A stretch of 64,000 nucleotides of DNA from PALSA-660 sp963726435 (GTDB taxonomy: Bacteria > Actinomycetota > Coriobacteriia > Anaerosomatales > PALSA-660). The notes under the pieces are model-generated. The model searched no databases and had not been told where the DNA came from. It saw only the letters and a list, made by a program, of their open reading frames with translations. The DNA is taken from the NCBI GenBank assembly GCA_963726435.1, contig CAVSCJ010000004.1:372001-436000 (forward strand), written 5' to 3'. Each line of letters opens with the position of its first letter. Position 1 is the first letter of the stretch. The position numbers and the translations under genes were made by a program. Shown here piece after piece: positions 1 through 8,963 of the stretch.

Positions 1-636
1 CATCCAGCCGAAGGTCACGTTGACCGCCGCGGCCTTCGTGAGCACGACCTGGAACGACGTGCTGCTCAGGCGCTTTGCCCACCGAACGTGGTTACCGGTC
101 CCTGCAGAACCCTGGAGCGTGACCAGAATGATGGAGTCTGTGGTGATGCTGTTGAGCCCGGTCACTGTCTTGGAGTTGTGCCCCTTCGAGATCGTGGCCT
201 TGCCCGAGCGCGAGAACTGCGCCTTGCCCTCGACCTTGAGCGCGATCCCGCCGACCGTAGAGTGCGTCGCGACGACGCCGTAGTGGCTGGTGCCGTAGGC
301 GTCTCCCCAGATAGCTGAGGATCCCGCTGGCGCGTCCGGCAGGATGATCCCCCCGAACGACTGGACGGGTTCGCCGATGGTCCCGTTGCGGTTGATCATC
401 GCGTAGGACCACTGTTCCCCGCCACTGGGGAAGCCGTTCGTGGTGAGGTAGAAGAAGTTCGTGCCGGTCGTGTAGACGGCGCCCCCTGCGGTCACCGGAT
501 CCCCGTTGGCAGCTCTCGCGGCCTTCGGCCTTGCCGCTACCAGCGTGCCCGCTGCGAGAGCGAGCGCGCCCATGATCGCCTGCCGCCTCGAGAACAGCTC
601 CGGCGCTTCGCTTGCAGACTTCGTTGGTTCGCCCAT
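1..636 (-). CDS. Tat-exported protein of unknown function, C-terminus cut by window edge
   Basis: Partial gene reading leftward from the ATG at 634-636 and still open at base 1. The N-terminus carries a twin-arginine signal (S-R-R-Q-A-I, residues about 16-21) followed by an Ala/Leu-rich core and a short Ala-x-Ala-like site, so the product should be folded before export. The mature part has a Gly-rich stretch, a K-x-Q-F-S-R-S-G-K segment and a conserved end (G-N-H-V-R-W-A-K-R, then T-K-A-A-A-V-N-V, then G-W-M). It is clearly paralogous to the gene at 10045-10701 over its whole length. No known catalytic motif is visible. Function unknown; a secreted beta-rich structural or surface protein is only a guess. 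Confidence 0.8.
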   Translation of the reverse strand, partial: MGEPTKSASEAPELFSRRQAIMGALALAAGTLVAARPKAARAANGDPVTAGGAVYTTGTNFFYLTTNGFPSGGEQWSYAMINRNGTIGEPVQSFGGIILPDAPAGSSAIWGDAYGTSHYGVVATHSTVGGIALKVEGKAQFSRSGKATISKGHNSKTVTGLNSITTDSIILVTLQGSAGTGNHVRWAKRLSSTSFQVVLTKAAAVNVTFGWM

Positions 637-924
637 GATCGCCACCCTTCCTACTCTGCCTGATAGTTGATGATCATCCAGCCGCTCCCGGCGGCCCGCC
701 GTTCGCGAGAGCGCGGATCGCGAGCCCACGTACGATGAATACTCTTCCCATCGCATCCGGCTGTCCACGTTCGGCGCTTTCGGCGCACCGCGGCCGGATG
801 CCATCGCGGACTAGCCGAGTGGCGCGGGCATTCCGCCTCGCAGGCGAGTAGTAACATGAACGCGGACCCGCCTGCGGGCGCAGACGGGTCGAAGGCGATC
901 GGGCCGACCGCCTGAGGGGGTCAC
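637..924. other. Divergent intergenic region with a possible remnant of a third Tat-protein paralogue
   Basis: No intact gene. On the minus strand, bases 651-690 read G-S-G-W-M-I-I-N-Y followed by a short tail and a stop, resembling the C-terminal G-W-F-I-I/G-W-M signature of the flanking Tat-protein family, as if an older copy had been deleted down to its last codons. The match is short and could be chance. The rest must hold the promoters of the Tat gene and the PAS-GGDEF gene; no clear -35/-10 pair stands out. Confidence 0.3.
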
Positions 925-2648
925 ATGTCGTCGGCAGAGGCTCGCGGGGACACCGCCGCGTGGGCTCAGCACACTCTGGACGCGCTCACGGTCCCCGCAT
1001 TCGCGCTCGATCGCCAGCACCGCTACGTCGCGTTCAACGCGGCACACGCCCGTGCGATGAAGACCGCCTACGGCGCGGACATCGAACTCGGTGCCTGCGC
1101 GGTCGACTACATCACCGTCGAGGAAGATCTCGCGGCGACCCAAGACAGCATGGCTCGCGCTCTTGCAGGCGAACGAACGACCACGAGCGTCTGGTACGGC
1201 GAGGAGGCCAAGTCCCGCAGGTCTCTATTCGCTCCTCCGCAGCCCCATCGTGGTGGACGGCGAGATCGTCGGCGTCGCGGCCGTGGCCATCGACGAGACC
1301 GATACCAGGGCGTCGAATGAGGCTCTTCGGGAGGGCGAAGAACGTTTCCGCGCGACGTTCGAGCAGTCCGCCATCGGCATGGCCCAGGTGGACCTGGGGG
1401 GCAGATGGATGCAGGTCAACGACCGCCTGTGCGAGATCCTCGGCTACACACGCGAGGAGCTGCTGGCCCTGACGTGGACGGACATCACCGACCCGGAGAC
1501 GATCGAGGCCGACCGCGAGGCGTTCCGCAGGTTCCGGGCGGGCGAAGAGGACTGCTACCGCGCGGAGAAGCGCTACATCCGCAAGGATGGCTCGCTGCGT
1601 CTGGGTCGACCTCACGGTGTCGTCAGTTCGAGACGCGAACGGCGACCCGGAGTACTTCGTCGACATGATCCAGGACATCGACGACCGCAAGCAGGTGGAG
1701 CGGGCCCTGCGGGAAAGTGAGGAGCGGTACCACGCGCTGGTGGACGCCGTGCGGGATGTGGTCTTCGTCATCGATCGCGAGGATCGCATCCAGTACGTGA
1801 ACGACGCGGCTGCGGCATGGATGCGGCGGCCTCCCGAGCAACTCGTCGGGATGGCAAGGGCCGACGTCTTCCCGCCCGACGACGAGTGGAGCCAACGCCA
1901 GGCTGAGTCGCTGCGCAGGGTCCGCGAGACCGGCGAGCCCCTCTATCTGGAGGATCCGGTCGGCGTTCCTGGTGGCGCCCGTTGGCAGGCGACCTCGCTC
2001 GCGCCGCTTTGTGACGGCGATGGGCGGATCACGGGGGTACTCGGCATCGCCCGCGACATCACCCAGAGCAAGCGTGCGGAGCAGAGGCGTCTCGGCGAGC
2101 TGGAGCAGCTGGCGCACGCCGACGCTCTCACCGGCCTGCCCAACCTTCGCGGCTTCGGCCTTCTCTCCAAGCAGGCCGTCGCCCAAGCGAGACGAGGCGG
2201 GCAGGGTGTGGGCGCCATCTACGCGGATCTGGACAACCTGAAAGGGATCAACGACCGGTGCGGCCACGCGGCAGGAGACCAGGCGCTGCGCGATGCGGCG
2301 ACCATCCTGCGTCTCACCCTCAGGTCTGCGGACGTGATCGCGAGGGTAGGCGGAGACGAGTTCATCGTCCTGGCGGCCGGTGACTCCGAGGACTCGATCC
2401 GTCAGCTCGTCGAGCGGCTCGAGGAGGGGATCGTCGTCTTCAACGCCGGGCACGATGGACCGCGAGCCCTTTCCGTGAGTTGTGGCGTGTCTTGGCGTGA
2501 GCCGGGCAAGGCCGTGAAGATCGACCGCCTTGTCTCGGACGCCGACGCCGCGATGTACCGGGAGAAGGCCATGCGCGAAGGCGATGTGGGGCAGCAGTCG
2601 CCGGCCGTCAGCGAACCGCGGGTCCGTCGCCGACGTCAGAAGACCTGA
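925..2648 (+). CDS. PAS-PAS-PAS-GGDEF diguanylate cyclase, with two apparent frameshifts
   Basis: Three successive reading frames give one continuous protein: an N-terminal PAS-like sensor (925 to about 1210), a second PAS with the usual E-E-R-F-R-A-T-F-E-Q linker (about 1340-1690), a third PAS (about 1715-2080) and a GGDEF domain. The GGDEF active-site sequence R-V-G-G-D-E-F is intact, and an R-S-A-D inhibitory site lies five residues before it, so c-di-GMP synthesis with product inhibition is expected. The frame changes near 1213-1225 and 1600-1612 (one extra base in D-G-S-L-R/W-V-D). No transmembrane segment is seen, so it is probably a cytosolic sensor. The ATG at 925 has GAGGGGG upstream. 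The breaks may be sequencing errors. Confidence 0.75.
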
Positions 2649-2679
2649 CGGATCCTACGTCCGAGCAGGAGGGACTCCT

Positions 2680-3107
2680 ATGAGACCCAGGATGATCGTC
2701 GCGAACGTTGCGTTCGCCGCTGTCGTCGCTGCGCTGGCGATCGCCGGCTGCTCGCCTCGTGGCGGCTGGCCCTGGACGGGACCTCGTGGCGGCTCACCGG
2801 CTGGTCGCTCAGCTCGCTCGATCCCAACACCTTCACGATCACGGCGGACTTCGCCAATGGCCGGATCTCGGGAAAGAGCGCTGTCAACAGCTACAGCGGC
2901 GACTACACCGCGGGTCCCGGCAGCGCGTTCTCGGTCGGGGAGCTCACCTCGACTCTCATGGCCGGTCCAGAGCCGGAGATGCGGGCGGAGCAGGCGTACA
3001 CGACGCTGCTGCGCCAGGCGAAGTCCTACACGCTCAAGGCCGGCTTGCTCACCCTCTCCGACGCGAACGGCAACGAGTCGCTCATCTTCACCGCCGCCGC
3101 GAAGTAG
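2680..3107 (+). CDS. META-domain lipoprotein (HslJ-like), apparent frameshift
   Basis: The ATG at 2680 follows an AGGAGGGA ribosome site and encodes a lipoprotein signal ending in I-A-G-C (residues about 15-18). After a frame change near 2755-2775 the sequence continues L-D-G-T-S-W-R-L-T-G-W, the typical opening of a META/HslJ domain, through N-S-Y-S-G-D-Y and F-T-A-A-A-K to the TAG at 3105-3107. META proteins are small beta-barrel envelope proteins linked to motility and antibiotic or stress phenotypes; their biochemical role is unclear. Domain assignment is fairly secure. The frameshift could be an assembly indel. Confidence 0.6.
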
Positions 3108-3155
3108 CGGGGTACCATTACCGCGTGACCGCCGCACTGTGACACGGGGGCTGCG

Positions 3156-3323
3156 ATGCCTGTTGACGACGAACCGTCCTCGGGGACGGAACCCGGAGCC
3201 CGCTACCCGCGCGCGTGGGCTAGCAGGCAGGGCTTCGCGGGGTGGAAGATGGCTGTGATTCTCGCGACGCTGCTGGGCGTACCCGTGACCTTGTGGGTCC
3301 TGTACGCGCTGATCGTCCGGTAG
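3156..3323 (+). CDS. Small single-pass membrane protein
   Basis: A 55-residue ORF: a charged, Pro/Glu-rich start (M-P-V-D-D-E-P), then a C-terminal hydrophobic helix (A-V-I-L-A-T-L-L-G-V-P-V-T-L-W-V-L) and a short end. It lies in the gap between the META lipoprotein and the following gene, on the same strand. The upstream ribosome site (GGGGG, 3146-3150) fits. No family recognised; supported by its membrane helix, position and the lack of any competing frame. Confidence 0.5.
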   Translation: MPVDDEPSSGTEPGARYPRAWASRQGFAGWKMAVILATLLGVPVTLWVLYALIVR

Positions 3324-3333
3324 CGGAGACCCT

Positions 3334-3738
3334 TTGTACGAATCCGACTACATCCTGCGGATCATCCAGCAGATGGGCGCGATCCTCCGCCGCATGATCG
3401 AGGAGTTGCGCGGCGAGAAGCCCGGGGACGTGTACCAGACCTCGCGCGAGGCGTTGCAGCTGCTGCTCGGACTCCCTCCGACACTTGCCGACACGCTGAC
3501 TGCCGAAGGCCTTGTGGCTCTGCTCTCACCGGGTGGGTTGTTCGACCCCGAACGCGGACGTCTCGCGGCAGAGGTCTTCGTGCGGCGTGCGCAGGCCGGC
3601 GCGATGGCCGCGCTTCCCGAGAGCGCGGCCGGCGATCGCGCGAAGGCGCTCCGACTGATCGAGCTGACGATCGAGCACGGCAACGACGAGGATGTGGCCG
3701 AGGCGCGCGCGCTGGCCGAGGAGCTGGGGTCGTCGTGA
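3334..3738 (+). CDS. DUF6483-like small helical protein
   Basis: 134 residues from a TTG start. The opening Y-I-L-R-I-I-Q-Q-M-G-A-I-L-R-R-M matches small helical proteins of Bacillota and Actinomycetota annotated as DUF6483; the rest is helical and TPR-like (A-L-R-L-I-E-L-T-I-E-H-G-N). No catalytic motif. It overlaps the next gene by four bases (GTGA), so it is translationally coupled to the P-type ATPase. Function unknown; the family name comes from memory of the N-terminal pattern. Confidence 0.6.
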   Translation: MYESDYILRIIQQMGAILRRMIEELRGEKPGDVYQTSREALQLLLGLPPTLADTLTAEGLVALLSPGGLFDPERGRLAAEVFVRRAQAGAMAALPESAAGDRAKALRLIELTIEHGNDEDVAEARALAEELGSS

Positions 3739-6112
3739 GCGACGACGCTGCGCAGCGTTCGCCGATCGATGGACTCTCTTCCGCTGAAGCGGCGGATCGT
3801 GTCGCCCGCGGGCTGACGAACGCTGAAGGTGCGCCGTCGAGCCGAAGCGTGACGCAGATCCTGCGCTCGAACGTGCTCACCTTCTTCAACGCGCTGCTGG
3901 CGGTGATGGTCCTCGCCATCCTCGTGTTCGGGCAGGCCCGCGACGCGCTGTTCGGCATAGTGCTGGTGCTCAACATGACGATCGGGATCGTCCAGGAACT
4001 GCGGGCCAAACGCGTGCTCGACCGCCTCTCTGTGCTTGCCGCACCGAAGGCGCGGGTGGTCCGCGACGGCGTTCCCGTGGAGGTGCCGATCGGTGGTGTC
4101 GTTCTCGACGATGTGATCGATCTGCGCAGCGGCGACCAGATCGTCGCCGACGGCGAGTTCCTGTCCGCCGAGGGCCTGGAGATCGACGAATCGCTTCTGA
4201 CGGGCGAGTCGCGTCCGGTGGTCAAGGCCGCCGGCGACCAGGCGATGTCCGGCTCGTTCTGCACGGCTGGGTCCGGCCGCATGCGGGCCACCGCGGTCGG
4301 CGCCGAGAGCTACGCGCACCGTCTCGGCGCCGAGGCCAAGCGCTTCCGGCGCATCCCGTCGGAGCTGCGGCGCTCGACGGACCGGATCCTGCAGGTGACG
4401 ACGCTCGTGATGATCCCGGTGTCGCTGCTGCTGATCGCCACCCGGTGGCCGATGTCGCACGACCTGCGCGTGGTGGTCCCGGAGACGGTCGGTGCGCTGG
4501 TCGGTATGATCCCGCAGGGGCTCGTGCTGCTGACGTCGATCGCCTTCGCCGTGAGCGCCACGAAGCTCGCGAGGCGGCAGGCGCTGGTCGAGGAGCTCCC
4601 CTCGGTCGAGTTGCTCGCGCGGGTGGACGTCGTCTGCCTGGACAAGACCGGCACTCTGACCGAGGCTGACCTCGAGGTGCAGGGCCTCGAGTTGCTGGGC
4701 GGCTGCGACGAGGCCGTGGCGCGTGACGCTCTCGGCTCGATCGGCTGCATGGACCCGCCGGACGCGCGGAACGCGACCGCCAGGTCGCTCGTGGCCGCCT
4801 ACGGGGAGAGCGGTTGGGCGTGTCGCAGCGCCGTCCCGTTCTCCTCGCGCCGCAAGTGGAGCGCGGCGGACTTCGGCGAACGGGGGATCTGGGTATTCGG
4901 AGCGCCCGGATGTGCTGCTGCCCGTGTGGGACGACGCCCGCGAGCGCGCGGACGAGCGCGCGCTCGCGGGCGCGCGCGTGGTGCTGCTGGCGCGGGCCGC
5001 GGCTATGCCCGCGGCAGACGGGGAGCCCGCGGACCTCACGCCCTGCGCTCTCGTGTCGATCGCGGAGAGGATCCGCCCGGATGCCGCCGCCACTCTCGAG
5101 TACTTCCGCGAGCAGGGCGTGACGCTCAAGGTCATCTCAGGCGACTCACCTTCCACGGTCGCCTCGGTAGCGCGGCGTGCAGGGCTCGAGATCCTCGGCG
5201 ATCCGGTGGATGCGCGCTACTCTGCCGACGAGTCACGCCGGGCTCACGGCCTTCATGGAGACGCACAACGTGTTCGGGCGGGTGAAGCCCGAGCAGAAGC
5301 GCGACATGGTCGCCGCGCTGCAGTCGCTCGGACACGTCGTGGCGATGACAGGCGACGGGGTGAACGACGTGCTCGCCCTCAAGGCCGCTGACATCGGCAT
5401 CGCAATGGGCGCCGGCGCGCCGGCCGCGCGCGCGGTATCCGAGCTCGTGCTCCTCGACGGGCGGTTCTCCACGCTGCCGGACGTGGTCGCGGAGGGGCGT
5501 CGCGTGATGGCCAACGTAGAGAGGGTGGCGAGCCTGTTCGTGACCAAGACGGTCTACGCGGCGCTTCTTGCTCTGGGCGCGGGACTGTTCGCCGTCAACT
5601 ACCCGCTGCTGCCGAGGCACTTCACTCTCATAGACGCGCTGACGATCGGGATCCCGGGGTTCTTCCTCGCGCTGGCTCCGGCCGCGCCGCGCTACAGGGC
5701 GGGGCTGCTGCCGCGCGTGCTCCGGTTCACGCTCGTGTGCGGGACGGTGATGACCGCGGCGACGGCGGCGTCCTACTCGTGGGCGCTCCGGGTGGTCGAC
5801 GCCGCGAGCGCGACTGACGTCGCGGAGGCGCGAACGGTGGCGGTGCTGACGATCACCTTCGTCGGCATCTTCGTGCTCACGGAGCTGTCCCGTCCGCTCA
5901 CGGGCGGTCGCATCGCGCTGATCCTCTCGATGATCGGCGCGATGGTCGCGGTGATCCTGCTGCCGCCTGTGCGCGACTTCCTCGCGCTGCCGGTGTCGCC
6001 TGCCGGCGCCACCCTGGTGGTCAGCGTTGCGACGGCGGTCTCGGCGGTGGCGATCGAGGTGGGACTGCGCATGGTCGGCTGGCGGCCGCGACCTGCGGAA
6101 GAGCCACGCTGA
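3735..6112 (+). CDS. Cation-translocating P-type ATPase, CtpE-like, two apparent frameshifts
   Basis: A roughly 790-residue P-type ATPase once two frame changes (near 4908 and 5215-5250) are bridged. Visible parts: N-terminal helices, actuator loop L-L-T-G-E-S (about residue 156), M4 segment with G-M-I-P-Q-G-L, phosphorylation site C-L-D-K-T-G-T-L-T (Asp near 302), hinge M-T-G-D-G-V-N-D-V-L-A-L-K, and six C-terminal helices. It most resembles mycobacterial CtpE, linked to calcium uptake, and lacks N-terminal metal-binding domains. The M4 Glu of P-E-G-L is Gln here. GTG start overlaps the upstream stop. Gene ends 58 bases before tRNA-Phe. Substrate is inference. Confidence 0.8.
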
Positions 6113-6126
6113 GGGGTCCGACGTGC

Positions 6127-6156
6127 TTGACCCTGCGGCTCGCGGGCGGCTAGGAT
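6127..6156 (+). promoter_or_regulatory. Promoter of tRNA-Phe
   Basis: TTGACC at 6127-6132 and TAGGAT at 6151-6156 with an 18-base spacer, ending 14 bases before the tRNA 5' end; the arrangement fits a sigma-70-type promoter giving a short leader. Confidence 0.6.
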
Positions 6157-6170
6157 AGCGTGCACTTCAC

Positions 6171-6246
6171 GGCCAGGTAGCTCAGATGGTAGAGCAGGGG
6201 ACTGAAAATCCCCGTGTCGGCGGTTCAAGTCCGTCTCTGGCCACCA
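6171..6246 (+). tRNA. tRNA-Phe (GAA)
   Basis: A 76-base cloverleaf. Acceptor GGCCAGG pairs with TCTGGCC (G7-U66 wobble). The anticodon stem GGGGA/TCCCC closes the loop C-T-G-A-A-A-A with anticodon GAA. The T loop is TTCAAGT and the CCA end (6244-6246) is encoded. It is followed by a terminator. This gene is the apparent integration target: its last 37 bases are repeated exactly at 7256-7292, and more diverged copies of the 3' end occur further right. Confidence 0.95.
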
Positions 6247-6257
6247 CGAAAGGATCG

Positions 6258-6286
6258 AGAAGCCGCTCCAATCGGGGCGGCTTTTC
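6258..6286 (+). terminator. Terminator of tRNA-Phe
   Basis: Stem AAGCCGCTCC / GGGGCGGCTT (one mismatch, loop AATC) followed by TTTT; a typical intrinsic terminator 14 bases after the CCA end. Confidence 0.8.
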
Positions 6287-6493
6287 TGCGTTTGAGCTGC
6301 GGAAACGGGCGGGTCACGGATGCATCCCGCACTTCACGCAGAGAGAGTATGTCCGTGTCGCCAGACTGCGTCGTTGCGGCGTGGTCAACGGGGCGGGAGC
6401 GTCGTCGCAGCAGTATGATCGGGGCAAGGCCCCGTCGGTGCTCAGGTGTTGGGCGCGCTCGAGTCCACTGTCTGTAGGTACAGGGGGAACGCT

Positions 6494-7132
6494 ATGAGGA
6501 GTTCTCGGCCCATGGAGCGCATCGTTCTAGGCGCGGCTCTATCGTTCGTGGTTCTTCTCGCGGCTCTTCACTTCCTCGAGCCGGAGTTCGATCCCACGAT
6601 CCACCTGATCAGCGAGTACGAACTCGGCCGTTTCGGCTGGGTGATGTCGCTGGCGTTCTTCTCTTTGGGTGTCGCCGTAGTCGCCATGCTTCGTTCGACA
6701 TGGCGGTCGGCGACGACACGGAGTGGCTTGGTCGGGCGATGGTGGTTCGTTGCGATCGCGGTCGCCTTCTTCGGCGCGGGCGTCTTCTACCCATACATCC
6801 CCACGACCTGGGTGTCCATCGTCCACGGCATCTGCGGCCTCGTGATCATCGACACCTTCCCGATCGCAGCCACCGTGTACGCAGCCGGCCTTCGCCGCGC
6901 AAAGGGCTGGGGTGGATCGCGGGCGGTCCTCAACTGGGCGACCGTGCTGGTGTGGACCGGGTTGATCGTCTACACCGGCGCGGCTATCGTGCTGACCATC
7001 CTGTCCGGTCCGGTCAGCAGGACGGCTTCCACCCTGCAGGTGGGGTGGCCGAACAGGTTCATGGTCGTGATCTACGCTTTGTGGCTGGTTGCGGCCGTAT
7101 GGCCGGCCGGGCCTCGAAGAGCATCCGAGTAG
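6494..7132 (+). CDS. DUF998-like multipass membrane protein
   Basis: 212 residues with about six hydrophobic helices and no soluble domain. The segments F-D-P-T-I-H-L-I-S-E-Y-E-L-G-R-F-G-W and V-H-G-I-C-G-L-V match the DUF998 pattern (conserved S-E-Y near the first loop). The ATG at 6494 has AGGGGG upstream; more upstream starts are less likely. It is the sole gene of the first cargo module, between the tRNA terminator and the first tRNA 3' repeat. Role unknown; integral membrane location is clear. Confidence 0.7.
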   Translation: MRSSRPMERIVLGAALSFVVLLAALHFLEPEFDPTIHLISEYELGRFGWVMSLAFFSLGVAVVAMLRSTWRSATTRSGLVGRWWFVAIAVAFFGAGVFYPYIPTTWVSIVHGICGLVIIDTFPIAATVYAAGLRRAKGWGGSRAVLNWATVLVWTGLIVYTGAAIVLTILSGPVSRTASTLQVGWPNRFMVVIYALWLVAAVWPAGPRRASE

Positions 7133-7245
7133 CCCCAGCCCCGCGGCCTCGCGTTCATGGCTCAGGGAAGGAGAGGCGTCCGGCCGGAGTCGCAACTGCG
7201 CGAGATCGACAGGCCCTGCTCCACATCCCCCTGCCAGGCTTCGCT

Positions 7246-7292
7246 GACTGAAGACCCCCGTGTCGGCGGTTCAAGTCCGTCTCTGGCCACCA
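7246..7292 (+). repeat. tRNA-Phe 3'-end fragment 1 (att-like)
   Basis: Bases 7256-7292 are identical to tRNA-Phe positions 6210-6246 (37 bases from the anticodon-stem 3' strand through the CCA end); similarity fades through the anticodon loop back to 7246. The D arm and acceptor 5' strand are absent, so it is not a working tRNA. Confidence 0.9.
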
Positions 7293-7304
7293 TAGAAGTC
7301 ATCG

Positions 7305-7336
7305 GAAGCCCCGGTCGGCCTGCTCGGGGCTTCTTC
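7305..7336 (+). terminator. Terminator after tRNA fragment 1
   Basis: Perfect 9-bp stem GAAGCCCCG / CGGGGCTTC followed by TTCTATT, spaced from the fragment as the real terminator is from the intact tRNA. It may also serve the convergent TetR gene. Confidence 0.75.
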
Positions 7337-7372
7337 TATTGCAGTCGAAGCGACCGCTGCCCGACGGCTGCC

Positions 7373-8101
7373 TCACGACCACCCAAGTGAGCGCTCAAGG
7401 CCGTCAAGGATCAGGCCGAGACCGAACTCGAACGCTGCTTCCTGGTCGAAGGGATGCGCCGCGTATTCCATCACGACGCTGGCCGCGAACGGGTACGCGC
7501 CGTCCGGGATGGCCGCCTGGACCTCCCGAGCCGCCTCAGTGCCGTCCACCCCGTCCTCGATCGAGGCACCGGACCGCTGGCGCTCGAAGCCGTAGAGGTA
7601 GCTGTCGAGTACCAGGAGTGCGTTCGCTGCGGCCGCGGGCGAGAAGCCGGCCTGAATAAGCACGCCGAGGACGCGGTCCACGTATGAAATGCTGTTCGGG
7701 CGGGTCCGGTCACGGGAGTCGATCAGTCCCGCGGCCCACCCATGACGCGCAAAGACGTCGCGCGCGGAGACCGCTCGGCGCCGCATCGCCGCCTTCCAGC
7801 CGACACCTTCACGAGGCACGTCGATCTCGGACATGGCGAGGTCCACCATGCCGTCGAGAAGGTCGTCCTTGCCGGCTATGTGGTTGTACAGCGATGCCGC
7901 TTTGACCTCGAGCCTTCGGCCGAGTTCGCGCATCGTGACCGAGTCGATCCCGCATTCGTCCGCAAGATCCACGGCCGCGCGCAGGACGCGCTCCCGGTTG
8001 AGCACGTCCCGCGATCCCTTGCTGGCTGTCGAGCGAGCGATGATGACGCCTCCTGTGGTCGGTGGTGGGGCCGCGACGGCTTCCCCTTGACATACTAACA
8101 C
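7373..8101 (-). CDS. TetR/AcrR family transcriptional regulator
   Basis: N-terminal helix-turn-helix (R-V-L-R-A-A-V-D-L-A-D-E-C-G-I, then M-R-E-L-G-R-R-L-E-V-K-A-A-S-L-Y-N-H-I) and a tetracycline-repressor-type C-terminal ligand domain. The first ATG (8101) sits inside a palindromic operator. A GTG at 8003-8005 (before L-N-R-E-R-V) leaves a short normal N-terminus and may be the true start, although an AGGAGG lies nearer 8050, so the start is uncertain. It is divergent from a DUF4386 gene and an MDR oxidoreductase, which it probably represses through the two palindromes between them. Confidence 0.85.
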   Translation of the reverse strand: MLVCQGEAVAAPPPTTGGVIIARSTASKGSRDVLNRERVLRAAVDLADECGIDSVTMRELGRRLEVKAASLYNHIAGKDDLLDGMVDLAMSEIDVPREGVGWKAAMRRRAVSARDVFARHGWAAGLIDSRDRTRPNSISYVDRVLGVLIQAGFSPAAAANALLVLDSYLYGFERQRSGASIEDGVDGTEAAREVQAAIPDGAYPFAASVVMEYAAHPFDQEAAFEFGLGLILDGLERSLGWS

Positions 8102-8109
8102 TGTTAGTA
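8093..8109. promoter_or_regulatory. TetR operator 1
   Basis: Perfect palindrome TACTAACACTGTTAGTA (7-bp arms around a 3-base centre). A TTGACA lies immediately before it at 8087-8092, so a repressor bound here would cover a rightward promoter; the matching -10 is poor. Confidence 0.75.
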
Positions 8110-8129
8110 CATCCTGAGCGCACGCGCGA

Positions 8130-8146
8130 TACTAACAGCGTTAGTG
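8130..8146. promoter_or_regulatory. TetR operator 2
   Basis: TACTAACAGCGTTAGTG, the same ACTAAC-N3-GTTAGT palindrome as at 8093-8109, with the centre 37 bases away. Two copies of one operator in the gap between the divergent genes indicate autoregulation plus control of the divergent pair. Confidence 0.75.
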
Positions 8147-8261
8147 TACCAGCCGAAGTGCCGTCGCCGACCACGCATACCCGCTGCCACCAGCTGAAGC
8201 CTCTTGGCCGGGTCCATAGGAAGAGACATACGGGAGTTGACGAGGAATGAGGAGTCGAATC

Positions 8262-8963
8262 ATGAGCAAGGACAGGCGAACAGCGGTGGTCGCAGGAGCG
8301 CTGTTCATAGTCGCTACGGTTGCAAGCTTGCTGGGCAGGGTGGTTCTTCTGGATCCGATCCTTGAAGGGGCCGACATTCTTGCCAAGATCGGCGCGAACC
8401 AGAACCAGGTGGCTGCGGGAGCGCTCCTGGGGCTGGTCGCCTTCTTCACGTCTGCCGGCATCGCCATCGCACTGTATCCGGTCTTGAGGCGATACAGCGA
8501 AGGTCTGGCGCTCGGCTCCGTCGGCTTGAGGATCATCGAGGGAGTGCTCTACAGCATCGGTGCGATAGCCGTGCTATCGATGCTGACTTTGGCTCGAGGG
8601 CTTGTGGAAGCCGGAGCTCCGGCCTCGTCGTACCTTCAGGCATCAGGCTCGCTGCTGCTGGCGGTCCGGAGTTGGGCGGGCATGGCAGGGACCCTGGCCT
8701 TCTACCCAGCCGGCCTGATGTACTACATCGTGTTCTATCGATCGAGACTCATCCCCCGATGGTTGTCCGGTTGGGGGGTTGTTGCGGTCGCGATGGGCTT
8801 CACGGCAAGCATCCTGGTCGTGTTCCAGGCCATCGTCCCGATGTCGGCGCCCCAGATAGTCTTGAATCTCCCGATCTTCTTGCAGGAGATGGTTCTGGCG
8901 GTGTGGCTGATCGCGAAGGGATTCGATCCATCCGCGATCGCTTCCCCCAGGGGCCCAGAGTGA
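8262..8963 (+). CDS. DUF4386-like membrane protein
   Basis: About 233 residues with six predicted helices, starting M-S-K-D-R-R-T-A-V-V-A-G-A-L-F-I-V-A-T. The pattern (A-L-Y-P-V-L-R-R-Y-S-E at the first cytoplasmic turn, G-L-R-I-I-E-G, Y-P-A-G-L-M-Y-Y) fits DUF4386. The ATG at 8262 is preferred because GAGGAG lies 8 bases upstream; an in-frame ATG at 8247 is possible. It overlaps the next gene (GTGA) and lies behind the TetR operators, so it is probably de-repressed with the oxidoreductase. Function unknown. Confidence 0.75.
   Translation: MSKDRRTAVVAGALFIVATVASLLGRVVLLDPILEGADILAKIGANQNQVAAGALLGLVAFFTSAGIAIALYPVLRRYSEGLALGSVGLRIIEGVLYSIGAIAVLSMLTLARGLVEAGAPASSYLQASGSLLLAVRSWAGMAGTLAFYPAGLMYYIVFYRSRLIPRWLSGWGVVAVAMGFTASILVVFQAIVPMSAPQIVLNLPIFLQEMVLAVWLIAKGFDPSAIASPRGPE

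Noticed and set aside
3348..5156. 602-codon open frame on the minus strand opposite the P-type ATPase
   Set aside because: Same antisense effect; no hydrophobic or conserved segments, and it crosses the sense-strand frameshift.
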